Assembly (NCBI RefSeq): GCF_019168305.1 | Contig: NZ_JAHTBI010000068.1 | Span: forward strand, 1 to 50,797 | Direction: 5' to 3' | Length of the DNA stretch: 50,797 nucleotides | From: Pseudomonas aegrilactucae | GTDB taxonomy: Bacteria > Pseudomonadota > Gammaproteobacteria > Pseudomonadales > Pseudomonadaceae | Shown: piece after piece, positions 34,197 to 42,463 of the stretch | Layout: each line of letters begins with the position of its first letter | How positions within the stretch are numbered: the stretch's first letter is position 1 | Translations under genes and position numbers: made by a program | The notes under the pieces: generated by a model | The model's database searches: none | What the model was told of the DNA's origin: nothing | The model's input: the letters and a program-made list of their open reading frames with translations, nothing else

Positions 34197-35453
34197 ATGA
34201 AAAAACCAGCTGAAAACACCACACCCGCAATGGGTTTCGCCACCCGCGCCGTGTGGGGCGGCGAGCAAGTGCGTCACCCCTACAACGCCACCCAGGTGCC
34301 GGTGGTGATGAGCGCCGCACACGCCTATGACGATATCGACCACTGGTACGACGTGGCCCTGGGCAGCGAACCGGGGTTTATCTACAGCCGCATGAGCAAC
34401 CCCACGGTTGCCGCGCTGGAAGCCAAGCTGTGCGAGCTGGAAAGCGCCGAAGCGGCGGTGGCGTTCAGCAGCGGCATGGCCGCCATCAGCGGCGCGCTGT
34501 ACACCTTCCTCAGCCACGGCATGCGCGTGGTCTCGACCAAGGACAGCTACGGCGGCACCAACAAGATCTTCGAAGAGTTCCTGCCGCGCATGGGCGTGTC
34601 GGTGACCCTGTGCGAAACCTTCGACCATGACGCCATCGAGCGCGAGATCGCCAAGGGCTGCGACCTGCTGTACCTGGAAACCCCGACCAACCCGACGCTG
34701 AAGATCGTCGATATCCGGCGCCTGGTGCAGGCGGCGAAAAAGGTCGGTGCGCTGGTGATGGCCGACAACACCTTCGCCACGCCGCTCAACCAGAACCCGC
34801 TGGCGCTGGGCGTGGACGTGGTGGTGCACAGTGCGACCAAGTTCCTCAGCGGGCACGGCGACGTGCTCGGCGGCCTGGTCTGCGGCGACGCGGTGCTGAT
34901 GGACAAGGTGCGCCATTACCGCGAGATCAACGGCGCCGCGCTGGACCCGTTCGCCGCCTACCAGATCATCCGCGGCATCAAGACCCTGGCCCTGCGCCTG
35001 CGCCAGCAGCAGCTCAGTGCGCGGGCCCTGGCCGATTACCTGTGCACCGAGGCACTGGTGGAATCGGTGAACTACCCGGGCCTGCCCAGCCACCCCAATC
35101 ATCAGGTGGCCTGCGCGCAGATGCGCGGGTTCGGCGCCATCGTCAGCTTCGTGCTCAAGGGCGGCATGGACACGGTCAAGCTGCTGCTGCCGCAACTGCG
35201 CTATGCGCACTGTGCCGGCAACCTTGGCGCGGTGGAAACCATCTACGGTCCGGCGCGCACCACCAGCCATGTCGAAAACACCCTGGAAGAGCGTCAGGCC
35301 CTGGGTATCTGCGAAGGCCTGGTACGCGTCTCGGTAGGTATCGAAGACACCGACGACCTGCTGGCCGACCTGAAACAGGCATTCGCCTTCGTACGCCGCC
35401 AGCAGGCTGCGTCGCAGGCCCACACCGAACGTTGCCCTGAGGCGGCCAACTGA
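34197..35453 (+). CDS. PLP-dependent gamma-lyase of the Cys/Met metabolism family, probable canavanine gamma-lyase
   Basis: 418-residue fold-type I PLP enzyme. Visible residues: the YSR motif (Tyr63, Arg65) that contacts the neighbour's PLP phosphate, GMAAISGAL phosphate loop, Tyr118 stacking on PLP, Asp190 in MADNTFATP, and the PLP Lys215 in HSATKFLSGHGD. The Cys that marks methionine gamma-lyases (two residues after the Tyr) is Gly120 here, arguing against a standard MGL. It could cleave the gamma C-O bond of canavanine to give hydroxyguanidine and homoserine. The downstream homoserine dehydrogenase and aldehyde dehydrogenase and the arginine-type importer fit this. Alternatives: cystathionine, O-acylhomoserine or S-methylmethionine as substrate. 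Family certain, substrate inferred. Confidence 0.72.
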   Translation: MKKPAENTTPAMGFATRAVWGGEQVRHPYNATQVPVVMSAAHAYDDIDHWYDVALGSEPGFIYSRMSNPTVAALEAKLCELESAEAAVAFSSGMAAISGALYTFLSHGMRVVSTKDSYGGTNKIFEEFLPRMGVSVTLCETFDHDAIEREIAKGCDLLYLETPTNPTLKIVDIRRLVQAAKKVGALVMADNTFATPLNQNPLALGVDVVVHSATKFLSGHGDVLGGLVCGDAVLMDKVRHYREINGAALDPFAAYQIIRGIKTLALRLRQQQLSARALADYLCTEALVESVNYPGLPSHPNHQVACAQMRGFGAIVSFVLKGGMDTVKLLLPQLRYAHCAGNLGAVETIYGPARTTSHVENTLEERQALGICEGLVRVSVGIEDTDDLLADLKQAFAFVRRQQAASQAHTERCPEAAN

Positions 35454-35548
35454 CGTTCAGTGGCACACCCCCACGGCAGGAGCACGGTGGGGTCTTCATG
35501 AACAGGAAGAACAACAAAAATCCGCTTCAGCCTTCATGAGAATCAGTC

Positions 35549-36979
35549 ATGTCCTCATTAGAACAACAACGCAGCACGCGGGCCGGCTTCAAGCAGGAAA
35601 TGCAAACGCGCCATATCGTCATGCTCGCCCTGGGCGGGGTGATCGGTACGGGGCTGTTCCTGACCTCCGGCTACACGGTCAACCAGGCAGGGCCGCTGGG
35701 CGCGGTGATCGCCTACATCATCGGCGCGGTCATGGTCTACATGGTCATGATGTGCCTGGGCGAGCTGGCGGTGCAGATGCCCGAGACCGGTTCGTTCAGC
35801 ACCTACGCCACGCGCTTTCTCGGCCCCGGCACGGGCTACACCGTGGCCTGGCTGTACTGGCTGACCTGGACGGTGGCGATCGGTTCGGAGTTCACCGCCG
35901 CCGGCATCCTCATGGTGCGCTGGTTCCCCGACACCCCGGTGTGGATCTGGAGCGCGCTGTTTGCCGGCGTGGTGTTCCTGAGCAACGTGGTCTCGGTGCG
36001 GCTGTTCGCCGAAACCGAGTTCTGGCTGTCGCTGATCAAGGTGCTGACCGTGCTGGCGTTCCTGGTGGTGGGCGGCGGGGCGATCCTGGGCCTGTTCCAG
36101 ATCGAGCAGGCGCACAGCATCGGCCTGAGCAACTTCACCCGCGAAGGGCTGTTCCCGACCGGCTTCATGCCGATTGCGATGACCTTGCTGGCGGTGTCGT
36201 TCGCCTTCTCCGGCACCGAGCTGATCGGCATCGCCGCCGGCGAGACCAAAGACCCGCAACGCAACGTGCCGCGGGCCATCCGCACCACCGTGGTGCGCCT
36301 GGCGGTGTTCTTCGTCGGCACCATCTTCGTGCTCGCCACCCTGCTGCCGCGTGAACAGGCCGGCCTGGTCGAGAGCCCGTTCGTCACCGTGTTCAGCAAC
36401 ATCGGCATCCCGTACTCGGCCGACATCATGAACTTCGTGATCATCACCGCGCTGCTGTCGGCGGCCAACTCCGGCCTGTATGCCGCCTCGCGCATGCTCT
36501 GGACCCTGAGCGACCAGGGCCACCTGCCCAAGCAGTTCTGCCACTTGAGCCGCAGCGGCACCCCGTTCAACGCCATTGTGGTGAGCATGGCCGGTGGCGC
36601 TGCGTCGCTGCTCAGCAGCGTATTCGCGCCCGATACCATCTACCTGGCGCTGGTGTCGATCTCGGGCCTGGCCGTGGTGGTGGTGTGGATGAGCATCGCC
36701 GCCAGCCAGTTGGCCTTCCGCCGCGACTATGTGGCCAAGGGCGGCGATATCAACGCGCTCAAGTTCCGCGTGCGCGGCTACCCGTGGATTCCGCTGGGGG
36801 CGCTGGCGTGCTGTGCACTGGCCTGCGTTGGCATCGCCTTCGACCCCGAGCAGCGGGTGGCCCTGTACTTCGGCGTGCCGTTCATTGCCTGGTGCTACTT
36901 CGTTTATTTCATGACCCGCAAGCGCCGAGCGCGTCGGTTGGGCATGAGCGAGCAGGCCAGCGTTGCCAGCGTGACGTGA
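35549..36979 (+). CDS. Amino acid permease of the APC family, MmuP-like
   Basis: 476-residue, 12-segment transporter. The N-terminal TRHIVMLALGGVIGTGLFL is the APC signature. By memory of the E. coli S-methylmethionine permease MmuP it is closely similar over long stretches, for example WLYWLTWTVAIGSEFTAAG, FSGTELIGIAAGETKDPQ and LLSAANSGLYAASRMLW. S-methylmethionine and canavanine are both cationic or polar gamma-substituted 2-aminobutyrates, so the resemblance suits either substrate. It could import substrate or export a product. Follows the gamma-lyase gene by 95 bp on the same strand. Confidence 0.85.
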   Translation: MSSLEQQRSTRAGFKQEMQTRHIVMLALGGVIGTGLFLTSGYTVNQAGPLGAVIAYIIGAVMVYMVMMCLGELAVQMPETGSFSTYATRFLGPGTGYTVAWLYWLTWTVAIGSEFTAAGILMVRWFPDTPVWIWSALFAGVVFLSNVVSVRLFAETEFWLSLIKVLTVLAFLVVGGGAILGLFQIEQAHSIGLSNFTREGLFPTGFMPIAMTLLAVSFAFSGTELIGIAAGETKDPQRNVPRAIRTTVVRLAVFFVGTIFVLATLLPREQAGLVESPFVTVFSNIGIPYSADIMNFVIITALLSAANSGLYAASRMLWTLSDQGHLPKQFCHLSRSGTPFNAIVVSMAGGAASLLSSVFAPDTIYLALVSISGLAVVVVWMSIAASQLAFRRDYVAKGGDINALKFRVRGYPWIPLGALACCALACVGIAFDPEQRVALYFGVPFIAWCYFVYFMTRKRRARRLGMSEQASVASVT

Positions 36980-37031
36980 GACAGCCACGGGGCATGTGCC
37001 TAGAATCGAGGCTCGTCCAGAGGGCCAGAGC

Positions 37032-37922
37032 ATGAATCAGAAGGCGTTACCCCCGTTGAACTGGCTGCGTGCGTTCGAGGTGTCGGCGCGTGCGCTGAAC
37101 TTCACCCACGCCGCCGACGAGCTGTGCCTGACCCAGGGCGCAGTGAGCCAGCAGATCCGCCAGCTCGAGCGTCACCTGGGGGTGGCACTGTTCAAGCGCC
37201 TGCCACGCGGGCTGGGCCTGACCGAAGAGGGCCAGGCCTACCTGCCGGTGGTGCAGGACGCCATCACCCGGCTGGCGGTCGGTACCAGCGAGATCTTCGG
37301 TCAGCACACCCGCCGGCCGCTCAAGGTACGGGGCAGCCTGGCCTTCTTCGTGCACTGGCTGGCGCCCAAGCTTGCGCAGTTCAGCCTGGCCTACCCGCAG
37401 GTGGACATTCGCTACATCAGCAACATCTGGGTCAAGGAACTCGATGGCGAAGACGACCTGGAGATCCGCTGGGGGCGTGGCCAGTGGCCGGGCCTGGTGG
37501 CGCAGCGGCTGACCTGGGACACCTTGTTCCCGGTGTGCTCGCCGGCGCTGATGGCGGCGTCGCCACTGCGCGAGCCCGCCGACATCGGCCGCCACCCGTT
37601 GCTGCATGTGCTCGGTTACGAGGAAGGCTGGGGCTACTGGCTCAAGCGGGTGGGGGCCGACCAGGTGGATGCCTCCACCGGCATGCAGTTCGACACGCTG
37701 ATTTCGACCTTGCGCATGGCCGAACTGGGCCAGGGCATTGCCCTGGCGCGTTCTTCCATGGTCGCCGAACTGCTGGCCGAGGGGCGCCTGGTGGCGCCGT
37801 TCACGCAGCACATCGAAGCCAGCGAATCATTTTATCTGGTCCGCAGCTCCGGGGCTGAACAGCACCCGGATGCGGTCGGTTTTTCTGCCTGGCTGGTCGA
37901 GCAGGCGCATCGTTTCAAGTGA
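37032..37922 (+). CDS. LysR-type regulator, GcvA-like
   Basis: 296 residues. The N-terminal winged helix (about residues 8-68: LPPLNWLRAFEVSARALNFT, LTQGAVSQQIRQLE) is of the GcvA/AmpR group. The effector-binding domain occupies about 95-296. It begins 52 bp after the permease gene on the same strand and is a candidate activator of the island's divergent promoters (33959-34196), sensing the imported amino acid or a breakdown product. Sequence does not show the effector. The in-frame upstream ATG at 36996 is less likely. Confidence 0.9.
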   Translation: MNQKALPPLNWLRAFEVSARALNFTHAADELCLTQGAVSQQIRQLERHLGVALFKRLPRGLGLTEEGQAYLPVVQDAITRLAVGTSEIFGQHTRRPLKVRGSLAFFVHWLAPKLAQFSLAYPQVDIRYISNIWVKELDGEDDLEIRWGRGQWPGLVAQRLTWDTLFPVCSPALMAASPLREPADIGRHPLLHVLGYEEGWGYWLKRVGADQVDASTGMQFDTLISTLRMAELGQGIALARSSMVAELLAEGRLVAPFTQHIEASESFYLVRSSGAEQHPDAVGFSAWLVEQAHRFK

Positions 37923-37938
37923 AAGGGCAGGGCCAGGC

Positions 37939-39312
37939 ATGCGCTATGTGAGTACCCGCAATGCGGCCGTCGAGGTCGATTTCGAGCAGGTTGTATTGTC
38001 CGGCATCGCCGCCGACGGCGGGCTGTATGTGCCGGCCGAGCTGCCGCAGTTCCAGGCACAGGAAATCGTCGACTGGTCGTGGTTGCCCTATGACGAGCTG
38101 GCCTACCGGGTGCTGGCGCCGTTCGTGGGGCAGAGCATTCCCGAAGCGGACTTCAGGCGCCTGCTCAGGGCTGCGTGCAGCCACTTCAGCCACCGCTCCA
38201 TCGCCCCGTTGCACCAGGTCGACAAGAACGAGTGGGTACTGGAGCTGTTCCATGGCCCCACCCGCGCCTCCAAGGATTTCGCCGCGCAGCTGCAGCGCCA
38301 GTTGGTGGGCTGGTTTCTCGAACGTCGCCAGCAGCGTGCAGTGCTGCTGGGGGCCACCAATGGCGATACCGGGCTGGCGGTGATCGAGGCGTTCAAGGAC
38401 TGCCAGGCGGTGGAGGTGGTGGTGCTGTACCCCGAGGCCGGCGTGCCGGCGCAGCGCCTGCAGCACTTGCAGGGCGCCGACCCCGCGCGCCTGCAGCGCT
38501 TTGCCGTGCGCGGCAGTTTCGACGACTGCCAGACGCTGGTCACCGGCCTGCTGCGCCAGTGGGATGACCGCGAGCGGGTGGCGATCGCCTTCAACTCCAG
38601 CAACTGGGTCAGCGTGATGGCGCAACTGGTGTTCTATTTTCACGCGGTGCTGCAACTGGGGGGGGGGCAGCGGCCGATCGGCTTCAGCGTGCCGGCGGCC
38701 AGTTTCGCCGAGGTGTACGCCGGCTATATCGCGCAGAAGATGGGGCTGGCGATCAACCAGATCATCGTCGCCACCAACAAGAACGATGCGCTGCACCAGT
38801 TGTTCGAGAAGAACCACTATTCGCGCAGCCAGGCCAACACGTCGCTGTCGCCGGCCATGGACCTGTCGATTTTCGCCAACCTGGAGCGGTTCCTGTGGGC
38901 GTTGTACGAGCACGACGACCGCGCCGTGGCGCAGTTGATGGCGCACTTCGAGACCAGCGGGCAGATGTGCCTGGACAACACGCACTGGCTGCGTGCGCGG
39001 CTGATCATCGACTCCTATGCGGTGAGCGATGCCGACACGCTGGCCGAGATCACCACGCTGTACCGCGACACCGGCTACATCATCGACCCGCATACTGCCA
39101 CCGGTGTGCTGGCTGCGCGGCTGTACCGGCGCAGCATGGTCGCGCCGATGGTGACCCTGGGCGAGATCGCCCCGTGCAAGTCGGCGGCGTTGCTGGCGGG
39201 GCAGGGCATCGTGGTGGCGCAGGCGCTCGAGGCTTTCGCGCCAACCACGCCGGTGTACCGCATCGACGCGACTGACCTGGGCGCGGTACAGCAGGTACTG
39301 CGCCGTCTCTGA
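37939..39312 (+). CDS. Threonine-synthase-like PLP protein with altered PLP-phosphate loop
   Basis: 457-residue protein of the long ThrC type. Threonine synthase makes threonine from O-phosphohomoserine with fold-type II PLP chemistry. Conserved here: ADGGLYVP, the PLP-Lys segment LFHGPTRASKDFAAQL (Lys112; the family has AFKD), GATNGDTGLAV (family GATSGDTG), and DPHTATG. Changed: the glycine-rich loop that binds PLP phosphate, usually P-T-G-N-F-G-N, is VPAASFAEVYAGY. Such changes suggest a different substrate or loss of canonical activity. There is no homoserine kinase gene nearby. It starts 16 bp after the LysR gene. It contains an in-frame ten-G run at 38658-38667. Its role in the pathway is unassigned. 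Confidence 0.8.
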   Translation: MRYVSTRNAAVEVDFEQVVLSGIAADGGLYVPAELPQFQAQEIVDWSWLPYDELAYRVLAPFVGQSIPEADFRRLLRAACSHFSHRSIAPLHQVDKNEWVLELFHGPTRASKDFAAQLQRQLVGWFLERRQQRAVLLGATNGDTGLAVIEAFKDCQAVEVVVLYPEAGVPAQRLQHLQGADPARLQRFAVRGSFDDCQTLVTGLLRQWDDRERVAIAFNSSNWVSVMAQLVFYFHAVLQLGGGQRPIGFSVPAASFAEVYAGYIAQKMGLAINQIIVATNKNDALHQLFEKNHYSRSQANTSLSPAMDLSIFANLERFLWALYEHDDRAVAQLMAHFETSGQMCLDNTHWLRARLIIDSYAVSDADTLAEITTLYRDTGYIIDPHTATGVLAARLYRRSMVAPMVTLGEIAPCKSAALLAGQGIVVAQALEAFAPTTPVYRIDATDLGAVQQVLRRL

Positions 39313-39332
39313 ACGGTACCCAAGGGGGCGGT

Positions 39333-39770
39333 ATGAAGCGAATTCTGGATCCTCTGGACGAACGTATCCTGGCCGAGCTCACGTTGAATGCGCGGGCCGC
39401 GCACGCGGAGCTGGCGGCCAAGGTCAACCTGTCGCGCAATGCGGTGCGCCAGCGCATCGAACGGCTGGAGCGCGATGGCGCGATCCAGGGGTATACGTTG
39501 CGCCTGGGCGATGGGCGCCAGCCCACGGCGACCATCAACGCGGTGATCTTCGTCTACCGCTATGACCGCATGCGTGGCGCGCAGGTGCTGGAGGCGCTGC
39601 GCAGCATTCCCGAGATCACCCAGTGCGAGGTGATGAGCGGCGAGTTCGACCTGATGGTGCGCGTCGGCGCGGCCAGCGCCGAGCGGGTGCACAAGGTCTG
39701 GACCGAGATCGCGGCGATGCCCGGGGTGGAGAACACCGTGACCTCGTTCGTGCTGTCGGCAGTGGTGTAG
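39333..39770 (+). CDS. Lrp/AsnC-family regulator
   Basis: 145 residues: N-terminal helix-turn-helix (about 5-55: LDERILAELTLNARAAHAEL, NLSRNAVRQRIERLE) and a C-terminal RAM ligand-binding domain (about 70-140). Such proteins sense amino acids. It lies 20 bp after the threonine-synthase-like gene and before homoserine dehydrogenase, a second regulator within the island besides the LysR protein. A REP pair follows, so the homoserine dehydrogenase gene probably has its own promoter or depends on read-through. Confidence 0.92.
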   Translation: MKRILDPLDERILAELTLNARAAHAELAAKVNLSRNAVRQRIERLERDGAIQGYTLRLGDGRQPTATINAVIFVYRYDRMRGAQVLEALRSIPEITQCEVMSGEFDLMVRVGAASAERVHKVWTEIAAMPGVENTVTSFVLSAVV

Positions 39771-39782
39771 AACGTGCGGGCC

Positions 39783-39871
39783 CCTTCGCTGGCAAGCCAG
39801 CTCCCACAGGGGCCCGCTGAGCTTGAGGGCAGTGGTGTACCTGTGGGAGCTGGCTTGCCAGCGAAGGGGCC
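39783..39871. repeat. REP pair
   Basis: Inverted arms TTCGCTGGCAAGCCAGCTCC and complement, spacer about 32 bases containing GGGGCCCGC. The outer flanks GGGCCCC / GGGGCCC extend the palindrome. It splits the plus-strand genes of the island into two blocks. Confidence 0.9.
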
Positions 39872-39985
39872 CGCAAGCCTGGTCAAAATGGCCACAAAAT
39901 AGAGCAAACCGGCATATTTCACTGCCACCCCCACGCTCCTACTCTAGCCCCAGGCAACCCTGGCTCGATATCGGAGAAAACAACA

Positions 39986-41029
39986 ATGACTGAATACAAG
40001 ATCGCCCTCGTCGGCTTCGGCGGCGTCAACCGCGGCCTGGCCCAACTGATCGCCGACAGCAACCCGAGCTGGCAGGCCACCCTCGGTTTCAGCCTGAAGA
40101 TCGTCGGCGTCACCGACCTGTTCCTGGGCTCGATCATCGGCCGCGACGGCCTCGATGCCGCCACCCTGGTGCGCCTGCCGGCCGCCAAGGGCGCCTTTGC
40201 CCAACTGCCCGGTGGCAGCGCCGACGCCATGAACGAAGAGGTGATCAAGCACTCCGGCGCCGACATCGTCGCCGAAGCCACCTTCACCAACCCGGTCGAT
40301 GGCGAACCCGCCACCTCGTTCTGCCGCTGGGCCCTGCAGGCCGGCAAGCACCTGGTCACCACCAACAAGGGCCCGATCGCCCTGCACGCCGCCGAGCTCA
40401 AGGCCCTGGCCGAGGCCAACGGCGTACGCTTCGAATACGAAGGCGCGGTGATGAGCGGCACGCCGGTCATCCGCCTGGCCAGGCAGGCCCTGGCCGGCAG
40501 CCGGATCAAGGGCTTCGAGGGTATTCTCAATGGCACCTCCAACTTCGTCCTGACCCGCATGGAAGAGGGGTTGGGCTTTGCCGAGGCGGTCAGCAAGGCG
40601 CAGGCGCTGGGCTACGCCGAAGCCGACCCGACGGCCGACGTCGAAGGCTTCGATGTGCGCCTCAAGGTCGTGATCCTGGCCAACGAACTGCTGGGCGCAC
40701 ACCTGGGCGTCAACGATGTGAGCTGCAAGGGTATCAGCGGCCTGAGCGCGGCCGATATCGACGCGGCCAAGCGCGATGGCGCCCGCTGGAAACTCATCGG
40801 CGCCGCGCAGCGCAATGCCGACGGCTCTATCCACGCCAGTGTCGAGCCGCGCCTGCTCAAGGCCGAGCACCCGCTGGCAGGTATCTCGGAGGCGATCAAC
40901 GCGGTGTCGTTCGACACCGAGCTGCTGGGCGCAGTGACCGTGTCCGGCCCGGGGGCGGGGCGTATCGAAACCGCCTTCGCGCTGCTGTCGGACATCATCG
41001 CCATCCACACCGCCAAGACCGGCCAATAG
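39986..41029 (+). CDS. Homoserine dehydrogenase, short form without ACT domain
   Basis: 347-residue NAD(P)-dependent enzyme interconverting homoserine and aspartate semialdehyde. The Rossmann motif is IALVGFGGVNRGL (about residues 5-17). The catalytic-domain signatures are EGAVMSGTPVI, GFEGILNGTSNFVLTRME (about 172-189) and AEADPTADVEGFDVRLK. Biosynthetic pseudomonad Hom is usually about 430 residues with a C-terminal ACT domain for threonine feedback. This one lacks the domain, which suits a catabolic role not inhibited by threonine. It is followed 10 bp later by an aldehyde dehydrogenase, giving the two-step route homoserine to aspartate semialdehyde to aspartate. Confidence 0.9.
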   Translation: MTEYKIALVGFGGVNRGLAQLIADSNPSWQATLGFSLKIVGVTDLFLGSIIGRDGLDAATLVRLPAAKGAFAQLPGGSADAMNEEVIKHSGADIVAEATFTNPVDGEPATSFCRWALQAGKHLVTTNKGPIALHAAELKALAEANGVRFEYEGAVMSGTPVIRLARQALAGSRIKGFEGILNGTSNFVLTRMEEGLGFAEAVSKAQALGYAEADPTADVEGFDVRLKVVILANELLGAHLGVNDVSCKGISGLSAADIDAAKRDGARWKLIGAAQRNADGSIHASVEPRLLKAEHPLAGISEAINAVSFDTELLGAVTVSGPGAGRIETAFALLSDIIAIHTAKTGQ

Positions 41030-41039
41030 GAGAGCAGCC

Positions 41040-42452
41040 ATGAACGTATCGCGCCTGGCCATGGCCATCGTGGGACAACAGATCGACGTGCTCAACCCGT
41101 TCGATGCCAGCCTGATCGACTCGGTGCCCGACATGCCGGCCGCGCAGGTGCCGCAGTTGCTGGCCCAGGGGCGCCTGGGCGTGCAGGCCAGCGCCGCGTT
41201 GCCGCGCTATCGCCGGGCACAGATCCTGGAGCAGGCCGCACGCCTGATCGAGGAGGACGCCGGGGCCTTTGCCGCGCTGATCATCGCCGAAGCGGGCAAG
41301 ACCCTGCAGCAGGCGCGCAAGGAGGTCAAACGCTGCGTCAACACCCTGAAGCTGTCGGCCGAAGAGGCGCGGCGCAATGGCGGTGAAGTGGTGCCGTTCG
41401 ACGCCTACGAAGGTTCCGAGTCGCGCCAGGGCTGGTTCAGCCGCGAGCCGCTGGGCCTGATCGTGGCGATCACACCCTACAACGACCCGCTCAACCTGGT
41501 GGCGCACAAGCTTGGCCCGGCGATAGCCGGCGGCAACGCGGTGATCCTCAAGCCGTCTGAGCTGGCGCCGCTGTCGGCGCTCAAGCTGGTCGAGTGCCTG
41601 GTGGCGGCCGGGCTGCCGGAGTCGGTGGTCACCGTCGCCACCGGCGGCGCAGAGCTGGGCAAGGCATTGGTGGCGGCTCGCGAGGTGCGCATGATTTCCT
41701 TCACCGGGGGCTTCGTCACGGGCGAGCACATCGCCCGTGGCGCGGGCCTCAAGAAACTGGCGATGGACCTGGGCGGCAATGCCCCGGTGATCGTGCTGGA
41801 GGATTGCGACCTGGAGGCGACGGTGGAGGCGTGCGTGTCGGGGGCGTTCTGGGCGGCCGGGCAGAACTGCATCGGTACCCAGCGCCTGCTGGTGCAGGCG
41901 TCGATCTACCCGGCGTTTCGCGAGCGCTTCGTGGCCTTGAGCAGCCGGCTGGTGTGCGGCAACCCGGCGCTGGCCGAGACTGACGTGGGGCCGATGATCA
42001 CCGAGCAGGCGGCCAAGAATGCCCAGGCGGTGGTGGACGAGGCGCTGGCGCAGGGCGCCACGCTGTTGTGCGGGCATGTACGTGACGGTGCGTGTTATGC
42101 CGCGACCGTGCTGGAGCAGGTCGATCATGCCAGCCGCCTGTGGTGCAACGAGGTATTTGCGCCGGTGGTGGTACTGGAGCCGTTCGATGACTTCGAGCAG
42201 GCGATCGCCTTGGCCAATGCGCCGGACTACAGCCTGCATGCGGGGATCTTCACCAACGACCTGGGCAAGGCGCTGAAGGCGGCCAAGCGGATCGAGGCGG
42301 GTGGGGTGATGATCAATGATTCGTCGGATTATCGTTTCGATGCCATGCCGTTCGGCGGCTTCAAGTACGGCAGCCTCGGGCGTGAAGGCGTGCGCTTTGC
42401 CTACGAGGAGATGACCCAGCCCAAGGTGGTGTGCATCAACAACCTGCGCTGA
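41040..42452 (+). CDS. Aldehyde dehydrogenase, probable aspartate-semialdehyde oxidising
   Basis: 470-residue NAD(P)-dependent aldehyde dehydrogenase. Catalytic Cys in WAAGQNCIGTQR, Asn in AITPYNDPLNL, coenzyme-binding Lys-Pro-Ser (ILKPSELAP), FTGGFVTG and the C-terminal PFGGFKYGSLGREG are present. The general-base Glu of the usual E-L-G-G motif is replaced by Asp (MDLGGNAP). As it sits right after homoserine dehydrogenase, aspartate 4-semialdehyde is the likely substrate, giving aspartate for entry into central metabolism. The fold is certain; the substrate is inferred. Confidence 0.87.
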   Translation: MNVSRLAMAIVGQQIDVLNPFDASLIDSVPDMPAAQVPQLLAQGRLGVQASAALPRYRRAQILEQAARLIEEDAGAFAALIIAEAGKTLQQARKEVKRCVNTLKLSAEEARRNGGEVVPFDAYEGSESRQGWFSREPLGLIVAITPYNDPLNLVAHKLGPAIAGGNAVILKPSELAPLSALKLVECLVAAGLPESVVTVATGGAELGKALVAAREVRMISFTGGFVTGEHIARGAGLKKLAMDLGGNAPVIVLEDCDLEATVEACVSGAFWAAGQNCIGTQRLLVQASIYPAFRERFVALSSRLVCGNPALAETDVGPMITEQAAKNAQAVVDEALAQGATLLCGHVRDGACYAATVLEQVDHASRLWCNEVFAPVVVLEPFDDFEQAIALANAPDYSLHAGIFTNDLGKALKAAKRIEAGGVMINDSSDYRFDAMPFGGFKYGSLGREGVRFAYEEMTQPKVVCINNLR

Positions 42453-42463
42453 ACCCACTGGCC

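Noticed and set aside
35558..37033. 491-codon minus-strand frame opposite the amino acid permease
   Set aside because: His/Gln/Arg-rich translation without motifs; the plus-strand permease is unambiguous.
38658..38667. Ten-G tract in the threonine-synthase-like gene as a second frameshift
   Set aside because: The frame stays open and family motifs continue on both sides (LQLGGGQRPIG), so the tract length is consistent with an intact gene.
30477..42452. Ectoine degradation cluster (deacylase, aldehyde dehydrogenase, AsnC regulator, amino acid importer)
   Set aside because: There is no ectoine hydrolase or diaminobutyrate transaminase, while homoserine dehydrogenase and a gamma-lyase are present. 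The deacylase fits AotO by position.
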